In this document: piece by piece, positions 15,331-23,559 of the stretch
How the letters are laid out: every line of letters begins with the position of its first letter
Numbering within the stretch: position 1 is the first letter of the stretch
Assembly (NCBI RefSeq): GCF_900099815.1
Contig: NZ_FNCW01000002.1
Location: 248,001-312,000 of the forward strand
DNA from: Psychroflexus sediminis
Lineage (GTDB): Bacteria; Bacteroidota; Bacteroidia; Flavobacteriales; Flavobacteriaceae
Reading direction: 5' to 3'
DNA: 64,000 nt
The notes under the pieces: generated by a model
What the model saw: the letters and a program-made list of their open reading frames with translations, nothing else
Databases searched by the model: none
What the model was told of the DNA's origin: nothing
Program-made: the position numbers and the translations under genes

Positions 15331-15600
15331 TTAAATATTAACATTTTTATACTAGTTTTAATCAGACCATGAATGGGTTTAAATCAATGACCCTGAGATT
15401 CGTTTTCAGCGTGTTTGTCAGCGTAAGAGTGATTCAGCGTGTGATTGATTCAGTAGCTGACTAAAAGTCATAGTGAGTTTATTTTTTTAGCTAATCAGCT
15501 CTCAAATCAACTTAAATTTCAGCCGAAACTTCGTAAAATGCAACGCCCAAAAATTAAAGACTCTGAATGAATTTCAGTAGGAAATTTAGTCAGAGCTATT
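15331..15600. other. cassette 1 body, no convincing gene
   Basis: Low-complexity DNA between the recombination core at 15601-15609 and attC-like site 1. It contains several copies of cagcgt(g/a) at 15408-15445 (minus strand cacgctga). Apart from the short frame above no gene is seen. Promoter-like or antisense RNA functions cannot be excluded. Confidence 0.4.
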
Positions 15601-15754
15601 GGGGAGAACTCGTTATATGTTGATAAAACTACACGTTTTTCTGAAATAAGGCCGGGATAAACGTATGTTTTTACCATTTTAATGGGGACCTTTTATATAC
15701 TACACCTTAAAAAACAAGGCAGGGGAATGAGTTTATAAAGTAAAAACTCAGCCT
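15601..15754 (-). promoter_or_regulatory. candidate primary insertion site (attI-like)
   Basis: Between the recombinase gene and the first cassette. Minus strand: ..CATATAACGAGTTCTCCCC (core ends 15601). It has the closing core of an attC (GTT then the cassette start) but I find no matching opening arm, which is how an attI differs from an attC. An imperfect inverted repeat gataaaac..acgttt / aaacgtatgtttttacc lies within. Its role as attI is an inference from position. Confidence 0.45.
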
Positions 15755-16921
15755 TTACTCCAGAGATTTACGAGCTTCCCCGGGGTCTTTACCGTCCCTG
15801 TGCAATTGCTTATGCCTGCTTACAGCCACATCCAGAGGATTTTGAATCGCACTGATGCTACGCTCCGTTACATGCGTATAAATCATCGTCGTTTCCGGTC
15901 GCGAATGGCCCAGCAGTTCCTGGATGTAGCGAATGTCAACACCGTTTTCCAGCAGGTGCGTAGCAAAACTGTGTCGCAGCGTATGCGGCGTGACCCGTTT
16001 TCTGAGTTTAGCCAGACGACAACTGCGTTTCAAAAAAGCCCTCACCGATGAGGCAGAATACGCCTTGCCTGCTTCACCCTCAAACAGAAATTGCTGGGGT
16101 TTATAAGTCCTTACATAATTTACCAGCAGCGGCTGTATGCTCCGTCCCAGCGTGGTGTGCCTGTCCTTTCTCCCTTTGCCGGATCGCACGTAAACCGACT
16201 GCCTGTCCAGATCCACATCGGCAAGCTTCAATTTTAAAACTTCGCCAATGCGCAGACCCGACGAATAAATCAGCCCCAGGAGCGCTCTGTGCTTTAAGTT
16301 GCGCGTGGCCTGTAAAATGGAAATCACCTCCTCCGTAGACAGGACTTCCGGCAGCTTTCGGTCTTTTCTCGGCATCGCAATAGCTTCGGTCTGCACCTCC
16401 GGAAAGCGGTTCAGAGTAAAAAAATGCTTCAGGGCATTCATCGCCTGCCGGTGCGAACTGATGCTGTAATTTCTCCTGGCCAAAACCCCCTCCGCAAACA
16501 ACTCTATGGACCGGTTGTCCAGGTCAGATAAAGCCGTGGAATCAAAAAACTTCAGGAAAAGTTCCACAAAAGCAGAGTATGTATTCACCGTGGAAGGACT
16601 CTTGCGCTGACCTTTCAGGTACTCCTTATAAGCCTCTAAAGCCTTTAGATGTTCAGCATTCAATAAGGCTTCGGGAGCATGTTCAGCTTCGGCGTTTTGC
16701 ATAGCCCTGTAATCCACCTCGCAGCCTGCAGCTCTCAGCACCCGCATCAATTGTCGCTTGGAGGCAGCCGTATTCGGAACATAAAAACAACGGTGCGTCT
16801 GCGTCCATCTGCACTGCGGAAGTTTTTTTAAGGCAGCTTTCAGTTCAGCATCAAATTCAAACCGAAGCCCTATACAGGCCGCCGTCTTATGCACCAAGGA
16901 TTCCAAAACAACTGTTTTCAT
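15755..16921 (-). CDS. tyrosine recombinase, candidate integrase of the cassette array
   Basis: 388 residues from the ATG at 16921; an upstream ATG at 17062 would add a hydrophobic, non-conserved stretch. Domains: an N-terminal extension of about 75 residues (LRFEFDAELKAAL.. WTQTHRCFYVPN) seen in many Bacteroidota recombinases, a SAM-like core-binding domain (about 95-180), then the catalytic domain with SSGLRIGE (Arg), SGKGRKDR (Lys), TPHTLRHSFATHLL (His-xx-Arg), LGHSRPETTMIYTH (His and Tyr). The end IQNPLD recalls IntI and XerC-like tails. The additional motif of about 20 residues that marks IntI before HTLRH is absent. It lies on the same strand as the cassettes, with its 3' end towards them. 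Activity on attC-like sites is inferred from position only. Confidence 0.85.
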   Translation of the reverse strand: MKTVVLESLVHKTAACIGLRFEFDAELKAALKKLPQCRWTQTHRCFYVPNTAASKRQLMRVLRAAGCEVDYRAMQNAEAEHAPEALLNAEHLKALEAYKEYLKGQRKSPSTVNTYSAFVELFLKFFDSTALSDLDNRSIELFAEGVLARRNYSISSHRQAMNALKHFFTLNRFPEVQTEAIAMPRKDRKLPEVLSTEEVISILQATRNLKHRALLGLIYSSGLRIGEVLKLKLADVDLDRQSVYVRSGKGRKDRHTTLGRSIQPLLVNYVRTYKPQQFLFEGEAGKAYSASSVRAFLKRSCRLAKLRKRVTPHTLRHSFATHLLENGVDIRYIQELLGHSRPETTMIYTHVTERSISAIQNPLDVAVSRHKQLHRDGKDPGEARKSLE

Positions 16922-17153
16922 GCCGGACAAGGTTAAAAAGCCATCTAATATAAAACAAAATACCATACAAGCAAGATAACTGTCTGTAAATGAGCGGTTC
17001 CCATGCTGAATTTGATAAAAGACAGTCTGATTAGGTTTAGACAGGGACACCTGAAACAGCACCCGTCGCCTAAAACCCCCGTGGCTGAAAACACAAAAAA
17101 ACCGCCTGTCCAGGCGATTTTTGAATTGTGCACACGCAAAAGAAAATTTGCCG

Positions 17154-17260
17154 ATGCCCGCTGCCGCGAGCGTCTCGTTCGTGCCTTGTGCCTTTGCCTG
17201 CTGCCGCGAGCGTCCCGCTCGTGTGCTAAGGCAGGCTCGTGTGCTAAGGCAGACTTTGCA
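17154..17260. repeat. dispersed repeat, left of M14 peptidase gene
   Basis: Contains two copies of ctgccgcgagcgtc and two copies of gctcgtgtgctaaggcag. About 90 bases match the repeat at 19943-20032 in direct orientation, so the peptidase gene lies between direct repeats. Parts also occur at 24611-24640. Confidence 0.65.
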
Positions 17261-17338
17261 TTTATTGCAATTATTGGTATTTCTTTACCTCTAAAAAATA
17301 ATCTATATTAGCTTCAACGCTACTAAAAATATCTTTTT

Positions 17339-19918
17339 ATGAAATCTATACTTTCCATTCTTTTAATACTGGCAATAGGTCACTTGCAGGCTCAGGATTA
17401 TTTTTTAGAGGACCGAGGTCCTTTTGATCCCGGTATCCCAAGTCCGGAAAAATTTCTGGGCTACCCCGTAGGCTCACATCATACCCGTCACGATAGAATA
17501 GTAGCCTACCTCACCCAACTGGCAGAATTGTCTGAACGGGCAGAAATCAATCAGTATGGAGAAACCTATGAGCATCGCCCCTTGGTGATGCTTACGGTAA
17601 CGGCCCCGGAGCATCTGGCTCAGCTGCCGGCACTTCAGGAAAAACATAACCGGGCGGCAGACCCCTCCAATACGGAAGATTTATCAGACCTGCCTGTGTT
17701 TGTGAATTTAGGCTACAATGTGCATGGCAATGAGCCGTCGAGTTCTGAAGCCGCTATGCTTACCGCCTATATTCTGGTGGCATCAGAAAGTGAAGAGGTC
17801 AAAAATTACATCAGTCAGGCAGTCATGATGATAGACCCTACCATCAATCCCGATGGGAGAGATCGCCATTCGCAGTGGGCCAACATGTTCAAGGGCGATC
17901 CGCTGGTTGCCGACCCTGCAGATGCAGAACATAATGAGCGCTGGCCCAGAGGACGTACCAACCACTATTGGTTCGATCTCAATCGGGACTGGTTATTAGG
18001 CATCAACCCGGAAAGCAGAGGAAAACTGAACTGGTACCACCAGTGGTATCCCAATGTGGTGACAGATTTTCATGAGATGGGAACCAGTTCCACCTATTTC
18101 TTTGAGCCTATGAAGGCCAATGCATCCAAAGACCCCATCATGCCGGCAGAGAATTATACAACCCTGAACGATAAGTTCGCAGAATACTATGTCGAAGCCC
18201 TGGACAATATTGGCTCCTTCTACTTTACCAAAGAAGCTTTTGATGGCACATACCCGGGATACGGTTCCTCTTACCCCGATTTGCAGGGCGGTTTGGGGAT
18301 TTTGTTTGAACAGGCGAGTTCGCGAGGCCACCGGCAGGAAACACCTACCGGAGAAATCACCTTTGCGTTCACCATCAGAAATCAGTTGTCATCCAGTATG
18401 GCTACCGTGAAAGCGGCAGTAGAAAATAAGGATCTGCTGTATGATTATCAGCAGAGATTTTTCGAATCCGCCCTCTCCAATGCAGAAAAAAGTGATATCG
18501 AGGCCTACGTCTTCGGAGATCGGTATGATAAAAACAGAACCCGTGCTTTTATCGACAAACTCCTGTTGCATCGTGTGAAGCTGTATAAACTGGAGGAGTC
18601 CGTCAAGGTAGACGGGAAATCGTTCACACCGGATTTTGCCTATTATGTACCCACCAGACAGCCGCAGTACCGCATGGTGCAAACCATGTTTGAAACCTAT
18701 GAAGAATACACCGACAGTGTTTTTTATGATGCGTCGGCCTGGTCGCTGGCCAACTTCTATAATATGGAATACGCCCCCTTAAAAAAGGCAGCCCAAACAG
18801 GCGAAGAGGTTACTCGTGAGGATTTAACACGTGAAGATATAGAGGTCACGCAATCGGATTACGCCTATCTTATCGACTGGAACGATTACAATGCACCGGC
18901 TGTGTTATGGAAACTTCAGAAAGCCGGTGTCAACGTACTTTCGGCGTTTAAGCCGTTTTCGCTGGACATAGAAGGGAAAGAAAAGGAATTTGATTATGGG
19001 ACCCTGGTGATTCCTGTCAGCCGCCAGCAAATAAGTAGCGATTCCTTGTATGCGCTGGTAAAAGAGGCTGCCGCGGAACATGCAGTGGAAGTCACCTCTT
19101 CTACGAGTGGCTACAGCAGGTCCGGAGTGGATCTGGGAAGTCGTAATATACGGGCCCTGGAAAAGACCAGGCCGTTTATGCTCATCGAAGATGGCGTCTC
19201 TTCCTACGAAGCAGGGGAGGTGTGGCACCTCCTGGATACACGCGTGGATATGCCCATTACCAAAATTCCCATGCGCAATTTTGAAGAGATCGACTGGGAG
19301 CGTTACAATACGATGGTGATGGTTTCAGGAAACTATAAACAACTGGATTCTACTGATCTCAGGAAAATAAAAAGCTGGGTGAGTTTAGGAAATACGCTCA
19401 TCACCATAAGAGAGGGGTCAGAGTGGGCTATAAAAAACGAATTGGTAAACGAAAAGCTGATAGGAGCAGAAGACACAGATGAAGACGCGGCTGAACAGGA
19501 GGAACAAACAACGGAAAGAAAGCCTTATGTGGAGGCTCCGGAAAATATCGGAAAGCAATCTGTAGGGGGAGCCATATTTGAGGTGGACCTGGACCTGACC
19601 CATCCGCTTGCCTTTGGCTATACCCGCGAGAAATTACCCGTTTACCGCAACAGTGAAGTCTGGATTGCACCTAGTGAAAATCCATACGCTACCGTGGCAA
19701 AATATACAGATGCCCCCCATATAGACGGGTTTATAACCGATAAAAACTTAAATGAGTTTTTAAAGCCTTCCGCTTCTTTGATCGTGAGTAAAGTAGGCAG
19801 GGGGAGAGTTGTTTTATTCGCCGATAATCCCAATTTCAGAGGCTCCTGGTATGGAACCAATCGCCTGTTTCTTAACGCTCTGTTTTTAGGTCAGCATGTT
19901 GATATTCCTTCGGAATAA
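17339..19918 (+). CDS. secreted M14-family zinc carboxypeptidase-like protein
   Basis: 859 residues. A signal peptide ending near LQAQ is followed by the M14 peptidase domain. Zinc ligands read as His129 and Glu132 in NVHGNEPSS and His245 in TDFHEMGTS, with the general-base Glu in GILFEQASSRG near residue 324. The C-terminal half (about 450-859) is a glutamine-amidotransferase-like or Rossmann-type accessory region typical of these long Bacteroidota members ('YDASAWSLANFYNMEY', 'RGRVVLFADNPNFRGSWYGT'). It is probably periplasmic or surface-exposed and degrades peptides. All key residues are present. A TAnnTTTG-like box was not evident; the gene appears monocistronic. Confidence 0.9.
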   Translation: MKSILSILLILAIGHLQAQDYFLEDRGPFDPGIPSPEKFLGYPVGSHHTRHDRIVAYLTQLAELSERAEINQYGETYEHRPLVMLTVTAPEHLAQLPALQEKHNRAADPSNTEDLSDLPVFVNLGYNVHGNEPSSSEAAMLTAYILVASESEEVKNYISQAVMMIDPTINPDGRDRHSQWANMFKGDPLVADPADAEHNERWPRGRTNHYWFDLNRDWLLGINPESRGKLNWYHQWYPNVVTDFHEMGTSSTYFFEPMKANASKDPIMPAENYTTLNDKFAEYYVEALDNIGSFYFTKEAFDGTYPGYGSSYPDLQGGLGILFEQASSRGHRQETPTGEITFAFTIRNQLSSSMATVKAAVENKDLLYDYQQRFFESALSNAEKSDIEAYVFGDRYDKNRTRAFIDKLLLHRVKLYKLEESVKVDGKSFTPDFAYYVPTRQPQYRMVQTMFETYEEYTDSVFYDASAWSLANFYNMEYAPLKKAAQTGEEVTREDLTREDIEVTQSDYAYLIDWNDYNAPAVLWKLQKAGVNVLSAFKPFSLDIEGKEKEFDYGTLVIPVSRQQISSDSLYALVKEAAAEHAVEVTSSTSGYSRSGVDLGSRNIRALEKTRPFMLIEDGVSSYEAGEVWHLLDTRVDMPITKIPMRNFEEIDWERYNTMVMVSGNYKQLDSTDLRKIKSWVSLGNTLITIREGSEWAIKNELVNEKLIGAEDTDEDAAEQEEQTTERKPYVEAPENIGKQSVGGAIFEVDLDLTHPLAFGYTREKLPVYRNSEVWIAPSENPYATVAKYTDAPHIDGFITDKNLNEFLKPSASLIVSKVGRGRVVLFADNPNFRGSWYGTNRLFLNALFLGQHVDIPSE

Positions 19919-19942
19919 ATTAGGTTTTTAAGGAAAAGAAGC

Positions 19943-20032
19943 CGCTGCCGCGAGCGTCGCGCCTGCCTTTGCCTGCTGCCGCGAGCGTCCCGCTCGTGTG
20001 CTTAGGCAGGCTCGTGTGCTCAGGCAGGCTAG
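19943..20032. repeat. dispersed repeat, right of M14 peptidase gene
   Basis: Direct repeat of 17154-17260: ctgccgcgagcgtc twice, cctgcctttgcctg, and gctcgtgtgctcaggcagg. It includes cctgcc...ggcagg palindromic pieces. A region of about 200 bases up to 20236 holds no gene. Confidence 0.65.
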
Positions 20033-20236
20033 TCTTTTGGAAGATTCTGGCGCTTAAAGTCAGCCCGGTCCCCAATCTTGCCATTTTTTTAACAAAAGAG
20101 TCTGTAAAATCAAGTATATTTAGAGTTAACACATGAGATGCTTCAACTTGAGGCTCTGGTAGTTTTAACGGACCTGCAGTCTCGCCTTTATCGAAGCGTC
20201 TCGAAAACAGTTAGTTAATTAAAAAATAAAAAACCT

Positions 20237-20737
20237 ATGAGCAAATTAGCAGAAAAATTCACGTACGGATATTACATTCTAACCGCCTTAAAAAAGGCAG
20301 ATAATCTTAAAACACGCGAAGATGACTATATAGCCGCAGGAACGGTCAACTGGGTATCCCAGGTTTCCTTCTCGCCCGAAATTGTATCGGTAGCTATCGG
20401 TCAAAAAAGCGATTTGAATGAAACGATAGACTATAGCGAGCACTTCACCTTACACTTGCTGTCAGAAGACCATACAGAATACGTGAGAACATTTGGTATG
20501 AAATCAAGCATTGAGGATGGTAAGATAAACGGAGTGCCTTTTAAAAAAGAGAATGATCAGGCCATCGTAGAAGATACGCTTGGATACCTCACCTGTAAGG
20601 TGGTTAAAAGTATGAATATGGGTGATCACACCGTCTATTTTGGAGAAGTCATCAAAGAAGAGGTTCAGAAAGACAAAAAAAGCCTCTGCACCATGCAGCT
20701 TCCATCAGAATATACCAAAGACAAAGCAGAGATTTAA
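20237..20737 (+). CDS. flavin reductase-like domain protein
   Basis: 166 residues with the split-barrel fold of FMN-binding flavin reductases: the opening KFTYGYYILTA corresponds to the 'FptGVaVvTa' strand, followed by AAGTVNWVSQVSFSPEIVSVAIG ('T.nSftSvSl.PPlv.v.i') and HFTLHLLSEDH. Its C-terminal strand GDHTVYFGEVIKEEV matches the 'gdh.ifiGeV' segment. It presumably binds FMN and reduces it with NAD(P)H or acts on an unknown substrate. It ends shortly before a strong terminator. Confidence 0.8.
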   Translation: MSKLAEKFTYGYYILTALKKADNLKTREDDYIAAGTVNWVSQVSFSPEIVSVAIGQKSDLNETIDYSEHFTLHLLSEDHTEYVRTFGMKSSIEDGKINGVPFKKENDQAIVEDTLGYLTCKVVKSMNMGDHTVYFGEVIKEEVQKDKKSLCTMQLPSEYTKDKAEI

Positions 20738-20799
20738 TCAGACTACTTTAAATTAAAACATACAGCTTAGACAGGTGTCATAACTGTATCTAAAACCTC

Positions 20800-20837
20800 A
20801 GAAGTCCAATATTTATATTGGACTTCTGCTTTTTTTT
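20800..20837 (+). terminator. rho-independent terminator after flavin reductase-like gene
   Basis: Perfect 12-base stem agaagtccaata / tattggacttct with a 4-base loop and a following T-run. Confidence 0.85.
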
Positions 20838-21106
20838 ACAAATAATTACGGCTGCAGGTATCTTCTCGTCTGTCTTTGTCCTTGAAGTAGGCTCGCGTCC
20901 TGAGAGCTGGCCTGTAAAATGTTAATACTTTTGGCGGTATGAACGTTACGCCTGCCTTTTTCCTCAGGCAGGCTTTAGTCCTCGGTTTGCCTTGTTTTCA
21001 TTCTGGCTCGGTGATCTCATTTATAGCATTTATGGTTTTAATAGGTTAAAATGGCGGATAAATACAGCTTACCATAGTATATTGATAGAATCATTAAAAT
21101 TTAATT
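20838..21106. other. intergenic with palindrome cctgcct...aggcagg
   Basis: No gene. Holds another cctgcc/ggcagg palindrome at about 20948-20970 and a tatagcatttatgg stretch that may belong to the promoter of the following small lipoprotein. Confidence 0.4.
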
Positions 21107-21310
21107 ATGAAAAAAATAGTATTATCAGTATTAGTGCTTGTTTTTTTAGGGGTTGTATCCTGTAAGGAGCAAACCTCTTCAAAAGAAGAGATGGAACAGG
21201 AACGCACTGTCCAGAAGATAGATTCACTGGAAAGCGAACTTGAGGAAATCAATAAAAGAATGGATAGCATATCCATGGAAGTAAAACAAACAGTAGAACA
21301 ACTGAATTAA
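21107..21310 (+). CDS. small lipoprotein with coiled coil
   Basis: 67 residues. Lipoprotein signal with lipobox GVVSC, then a charged helix (KEEMEQERTVQKIDSLESELEEINKRMDSISMEV) with heptad spacing, suggestive of a Braun-like or trimeric coiled-coil envelope protein. Not a recognised family. It precedes the next gene by 10 bases and they are surely co-transcribed. Confidence 0.7.
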   Translation: MKKIVLSVLVLVFLGVVSCKEQTSSKEEMEQERTVQKIDSLESELEEINKRMDSISMEVKQTVEQLN

Positions 21311-21320
21311 AAAAAAGAAT

Positions 21321-21926
21321 ATGAAAAATATAATATTAGTAAGTATACTCGGCGCTTTTTTATTTTTAAGTCCCAGCCAGGCATTTGCCCAGTCTAAAGG
21401 ACAGGAAAAGAAAGAAAAGGCTCAGGAAAAGAAAGAGGAAGCTCAGGAAAAGAAAGAAAAGGCACAGGAAAAGAGAGAGGAAGCTCAGGAAAAACGAGAG
21501 GAAGCTGAGCGCGAAATGGATTCAGTTCAGCCTGAAGACAAGCGGGATTCTGCTGAAAGGGTTAACAAGATGTCAAAGGGCAATTCTGGAAATGCCTATG
21601 GTAAAAACAAGGGAGATATGACCGGCAGAGAGTTTGGTCAGTATCGTGCTCAAATGGTACAAAACAAAGCAAAAGAGACCGAATCCAGATTGTCTGAAAC
21701 CGACAGTCTATTGGAGGATCGAAGAGAGCGCCTGAAGCGAATGAAAGAATCCCTGGAAGAAAAGGAAAAAATGCCCGAAGCCGATAAGAAAGACATCGAA
21801 GAACGAAGAGAAAGAATAAATAAAGCCGAAGAAAAACTTTCCCGATTGGATTCCTTGCTTATGGAAACCCGAGAAAAATTGAAAGCAACAAGAAGTTCAC
21901 TCAGGAAAACAACACCGGAAAACTAA
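21321..21926 (+). CDS. secreted charged coiled-coil protein with EKKEEAQ-type repeats
   Basis: 201 residues. A signal peptide ending at AFAQ is followed by about six near-exact copies of the heptad KKEEAQE / KREEAQE (residues about 30-68). A glycine-containing linker includes NAYGKNKGDMTGREFGQYRA, and then a second long helix (ETESRLSETDSLLEDRRERL). The DNA of the repeats is a 21-base tandem (aggaaaagaaagaggaagctc), so length variation by slippage is plausible. Probably periplasmic; function unknown. Cotranscribed with the small lipoprotein upstream. Confidence 0.75.
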   Translation: MKNIILVSILGAFLFLSPSQAFAQSKGQEKKEKAQEKKEEAQEKKEKAQEKREEAQEKREEAEREMDSVQPEDKRDSAERVNKMSKGNSGNAYGKNKGDMTGREFGQYRAQMVQNKAKETESRLSETDSLLEDRRERLKRMKESLEEKEKMPEADKKDIEERRERINKAEEKLSRLDSLLMETREKLKATRSSLRKTTPEN

Positions 21927-21962
21927 GGCTTTAATTCCAGGTGTTAAAATTAAGTCTGAGAG

Positions 21963-22000
21963 ATTCCTCTAGGTATAAACTAAGAGGAATTTTCTTTTTT
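21963..22000 (+). terminator. terminator after coiled-coil gene pair
   Basis: Stem attcctct / agaggaat with a T-rich tail (tttctttttt). Confidence 0.7.
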
Positions 22001-22190
22001 CGAAAAACCTTCTGTTTGCCCAGGCCATTCAAGATTAGAGTTCATTCGGACGGCAGACTCGTGCCTTGCATGGATTTGCTGAATTAATTTTGTTAATCCA
22101 GGATGATCCGCAACTGCAAATAGAGATCCAAAACCTGGAATTTTATACATTCCAGGATCATTTTCTATCCTGGCAAAGCGATGTAAATAC

Positions 22191-22231
22191 AAAAAATGCC
22201 TCTGAACTTCATTAGGTTCAGAGGCATTTTA
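22191..22231 (-). terminator. terminator of the 22270-23559 lipoprotein gene
   Basis: Stem atgcctctgaac / gttcagaggcat with a T-run on the minus strand. The 190 bases to the left contain a diverged fragment of the 120-base repeat found at 24167-24886 (gatccgcaactgcaaatagagatccaaaac-like) and no gene. Confidence 0.75.
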
Positions 22232-22269
22232 TTATCACTAATTATAGCTTAATAATTCGCTGACACTAT

Positions 22270-23559
22270 TTATTCACAAACTACAGCATGTGCTATTATC
22301 CAAAAGTTTCCATCACCGCTGTAAGAAACAGTAAATGAATCACTTGTTGCAGCTTCTAAATTATTAATGTTTCCGTATTGTCCGGGAGCAACAGTGGTAG
22401 GCATGTCATCTCCAAGGTATAAATGAGTTTCACTCATGGTATATCCTGGACTCATGTCGTAAGTAACAGTAATATCAGATCCGGAGACCTCAACCGTTAA
22501 AAGACCTACCTCAACTCCGTTACTTGTATTATTCTGACCAGCACCAGCCCAAATATCCAGGGTATAAGTGCCATCCTGTACTTCGGTAAACTCATGAGCC
22601 CATCCCCATCGACCATTGGTCAATCCAAGCTCAGTAAAAGTATTGTTTCCTAAAGCAAAAGCCGTTTCGCAGCCGGCTTTGGTGAAGATGTCATAATCTT
22701 CATCACAATTTTCGTTCAGGTGAAGATAGCCGTCTTCTTCATTGATTAAGTCAATTTTGTCCAAAGGCATTGTGCCTTCGTAAAGCACACCATTTACAAA
22801 TAACTCTATGTAATAAGACTGCTCTTCTTTAGGAATACTTGGATCGTAAGGGAATTTTAAGCAAAGAAGTTCATTGCTTACATCTCCACTTTCAAAATCA
22901 CCATCGGCTGAACCGCTCCAGATCAAATCTTCTTCAGAAGTTTCGCTTGCATTTGGATAGATAAAAGCATCCAAAGAAGCGACTTTATGTCCGGTTTCAG
23001 ACTCGCAGTAGTTAGCAAATATGCATAAATTCTTAACTTCTCTAATGGCAATGTCCCAGAAAATAAATCCGAACTGAGGTGGTGTAAATTCTTCGATGCA
23101 TAAGGCTTCCAGGTCGTATTCAATTTTTCTGTAATTTTCTACATTCACATTAAACGGTAATGGCTGATTTACAAACTGACCGAACTCACTGCCGGACTTA
23201 GGTGTAGCGTAAAGTGGATTGTTATCTGCATCGTAAAGTTGACTGCTGGTGACTTCATAAGTGCCTGGAGGAAGTTCTATCAGGTCGGTTTTGAAATTAT
23301 CTCCCCAGGTCTTAAGATCGATGGTGTAGCTGGTTCCAGCCATTTCAATTACAGCATAAGATGCAAAAGCCATATCACAGGATTCGCCGTTCTTTTTGAA
23401 ATCCGCAGCACCAGCCTTGGCAGTGCTTACTCGATCACCCGAAAATATAAATTCTACTCCGCTTGGTTCTTCTGGAACAGCCTCGTCCTGACAGGAATAC
23501 ATAAATAGTATAGCTATAAAAGCCATAAAGAAATTGAAAGTTCTCAATAAATTTTTCAT
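22270..23559 (-). CDS. large secreted lipoprotein, DUF4493-like or adhesin-like, unknown
   Basis: 429 residues. A lipoprotein signal (ILFMYSC) is followed by three probable beta domains. The first carries a '..YTIDLKTWGDNFKTDLIELPPGTYEVT' fold similar to the DUF4493 type of domain. The middle has several cysteines and an 'EDLIWSGSADGDFESG' type pattern. The last (about 295-429) is a C-terminal beta-sandwich with YTLDIWAGAGQNN. Such proteins sit on the outer membrane of Flavobacteria. The assignment is loose. Its own terminator lies just downstream. Confidence 0.55.
   Translation of the reverse strand: MKNLLRTFNFFMAFIAILFMYSCQDEAVPEEPSGVEFIFSGDRVSTAKAGAADFKKNGESCDMAFASYAVIEMAGTSYTIDLKTWGDNFKTDLIELPPGTYEVTSSQLYDADNNPLYATPKSGSEFGQFVNQPLPFNVNVENYRKIEYDLEALCIEEFTPPQFGFIFWDIAIREVKNLCIFANYCESETGHKVASLDAFIYPNASETSEEDLIWSGSADGDFESGDVSNELLCLKFPYDPSIPKEEQSYYIELFVNGVLYEGTMPLDKIDLINEEDGYLHLNENCDEDYDIFTKAGCETAFALGNNTFTELGLTNGRWGWAHEFTEVQDGTYTLDIWAGAGQNNTSNGVEVGLLTVEVSGSDITVTYDMSPGYTMSETHLYLGDDMPTTVAPGQYGNINNLEAATSDSFTVSYSGDGNFWIIAHAVVCE

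Noticed and set aside
15601-15754. Another attC-like site
   Set aside because: Only one core and no paired arm could be found; described as attI-like instead.
15755-16921. Classical IntI integron integrase
   Set aside because: The extra IntI motif before the HTLRH box is missing, so only a functional analogue is proposed.
21385-21621. Arg/Lys-rich 78-residue ORF
   Set aside because: A shadow in another frame of the 21-base repeats of the coiled-coil gene.
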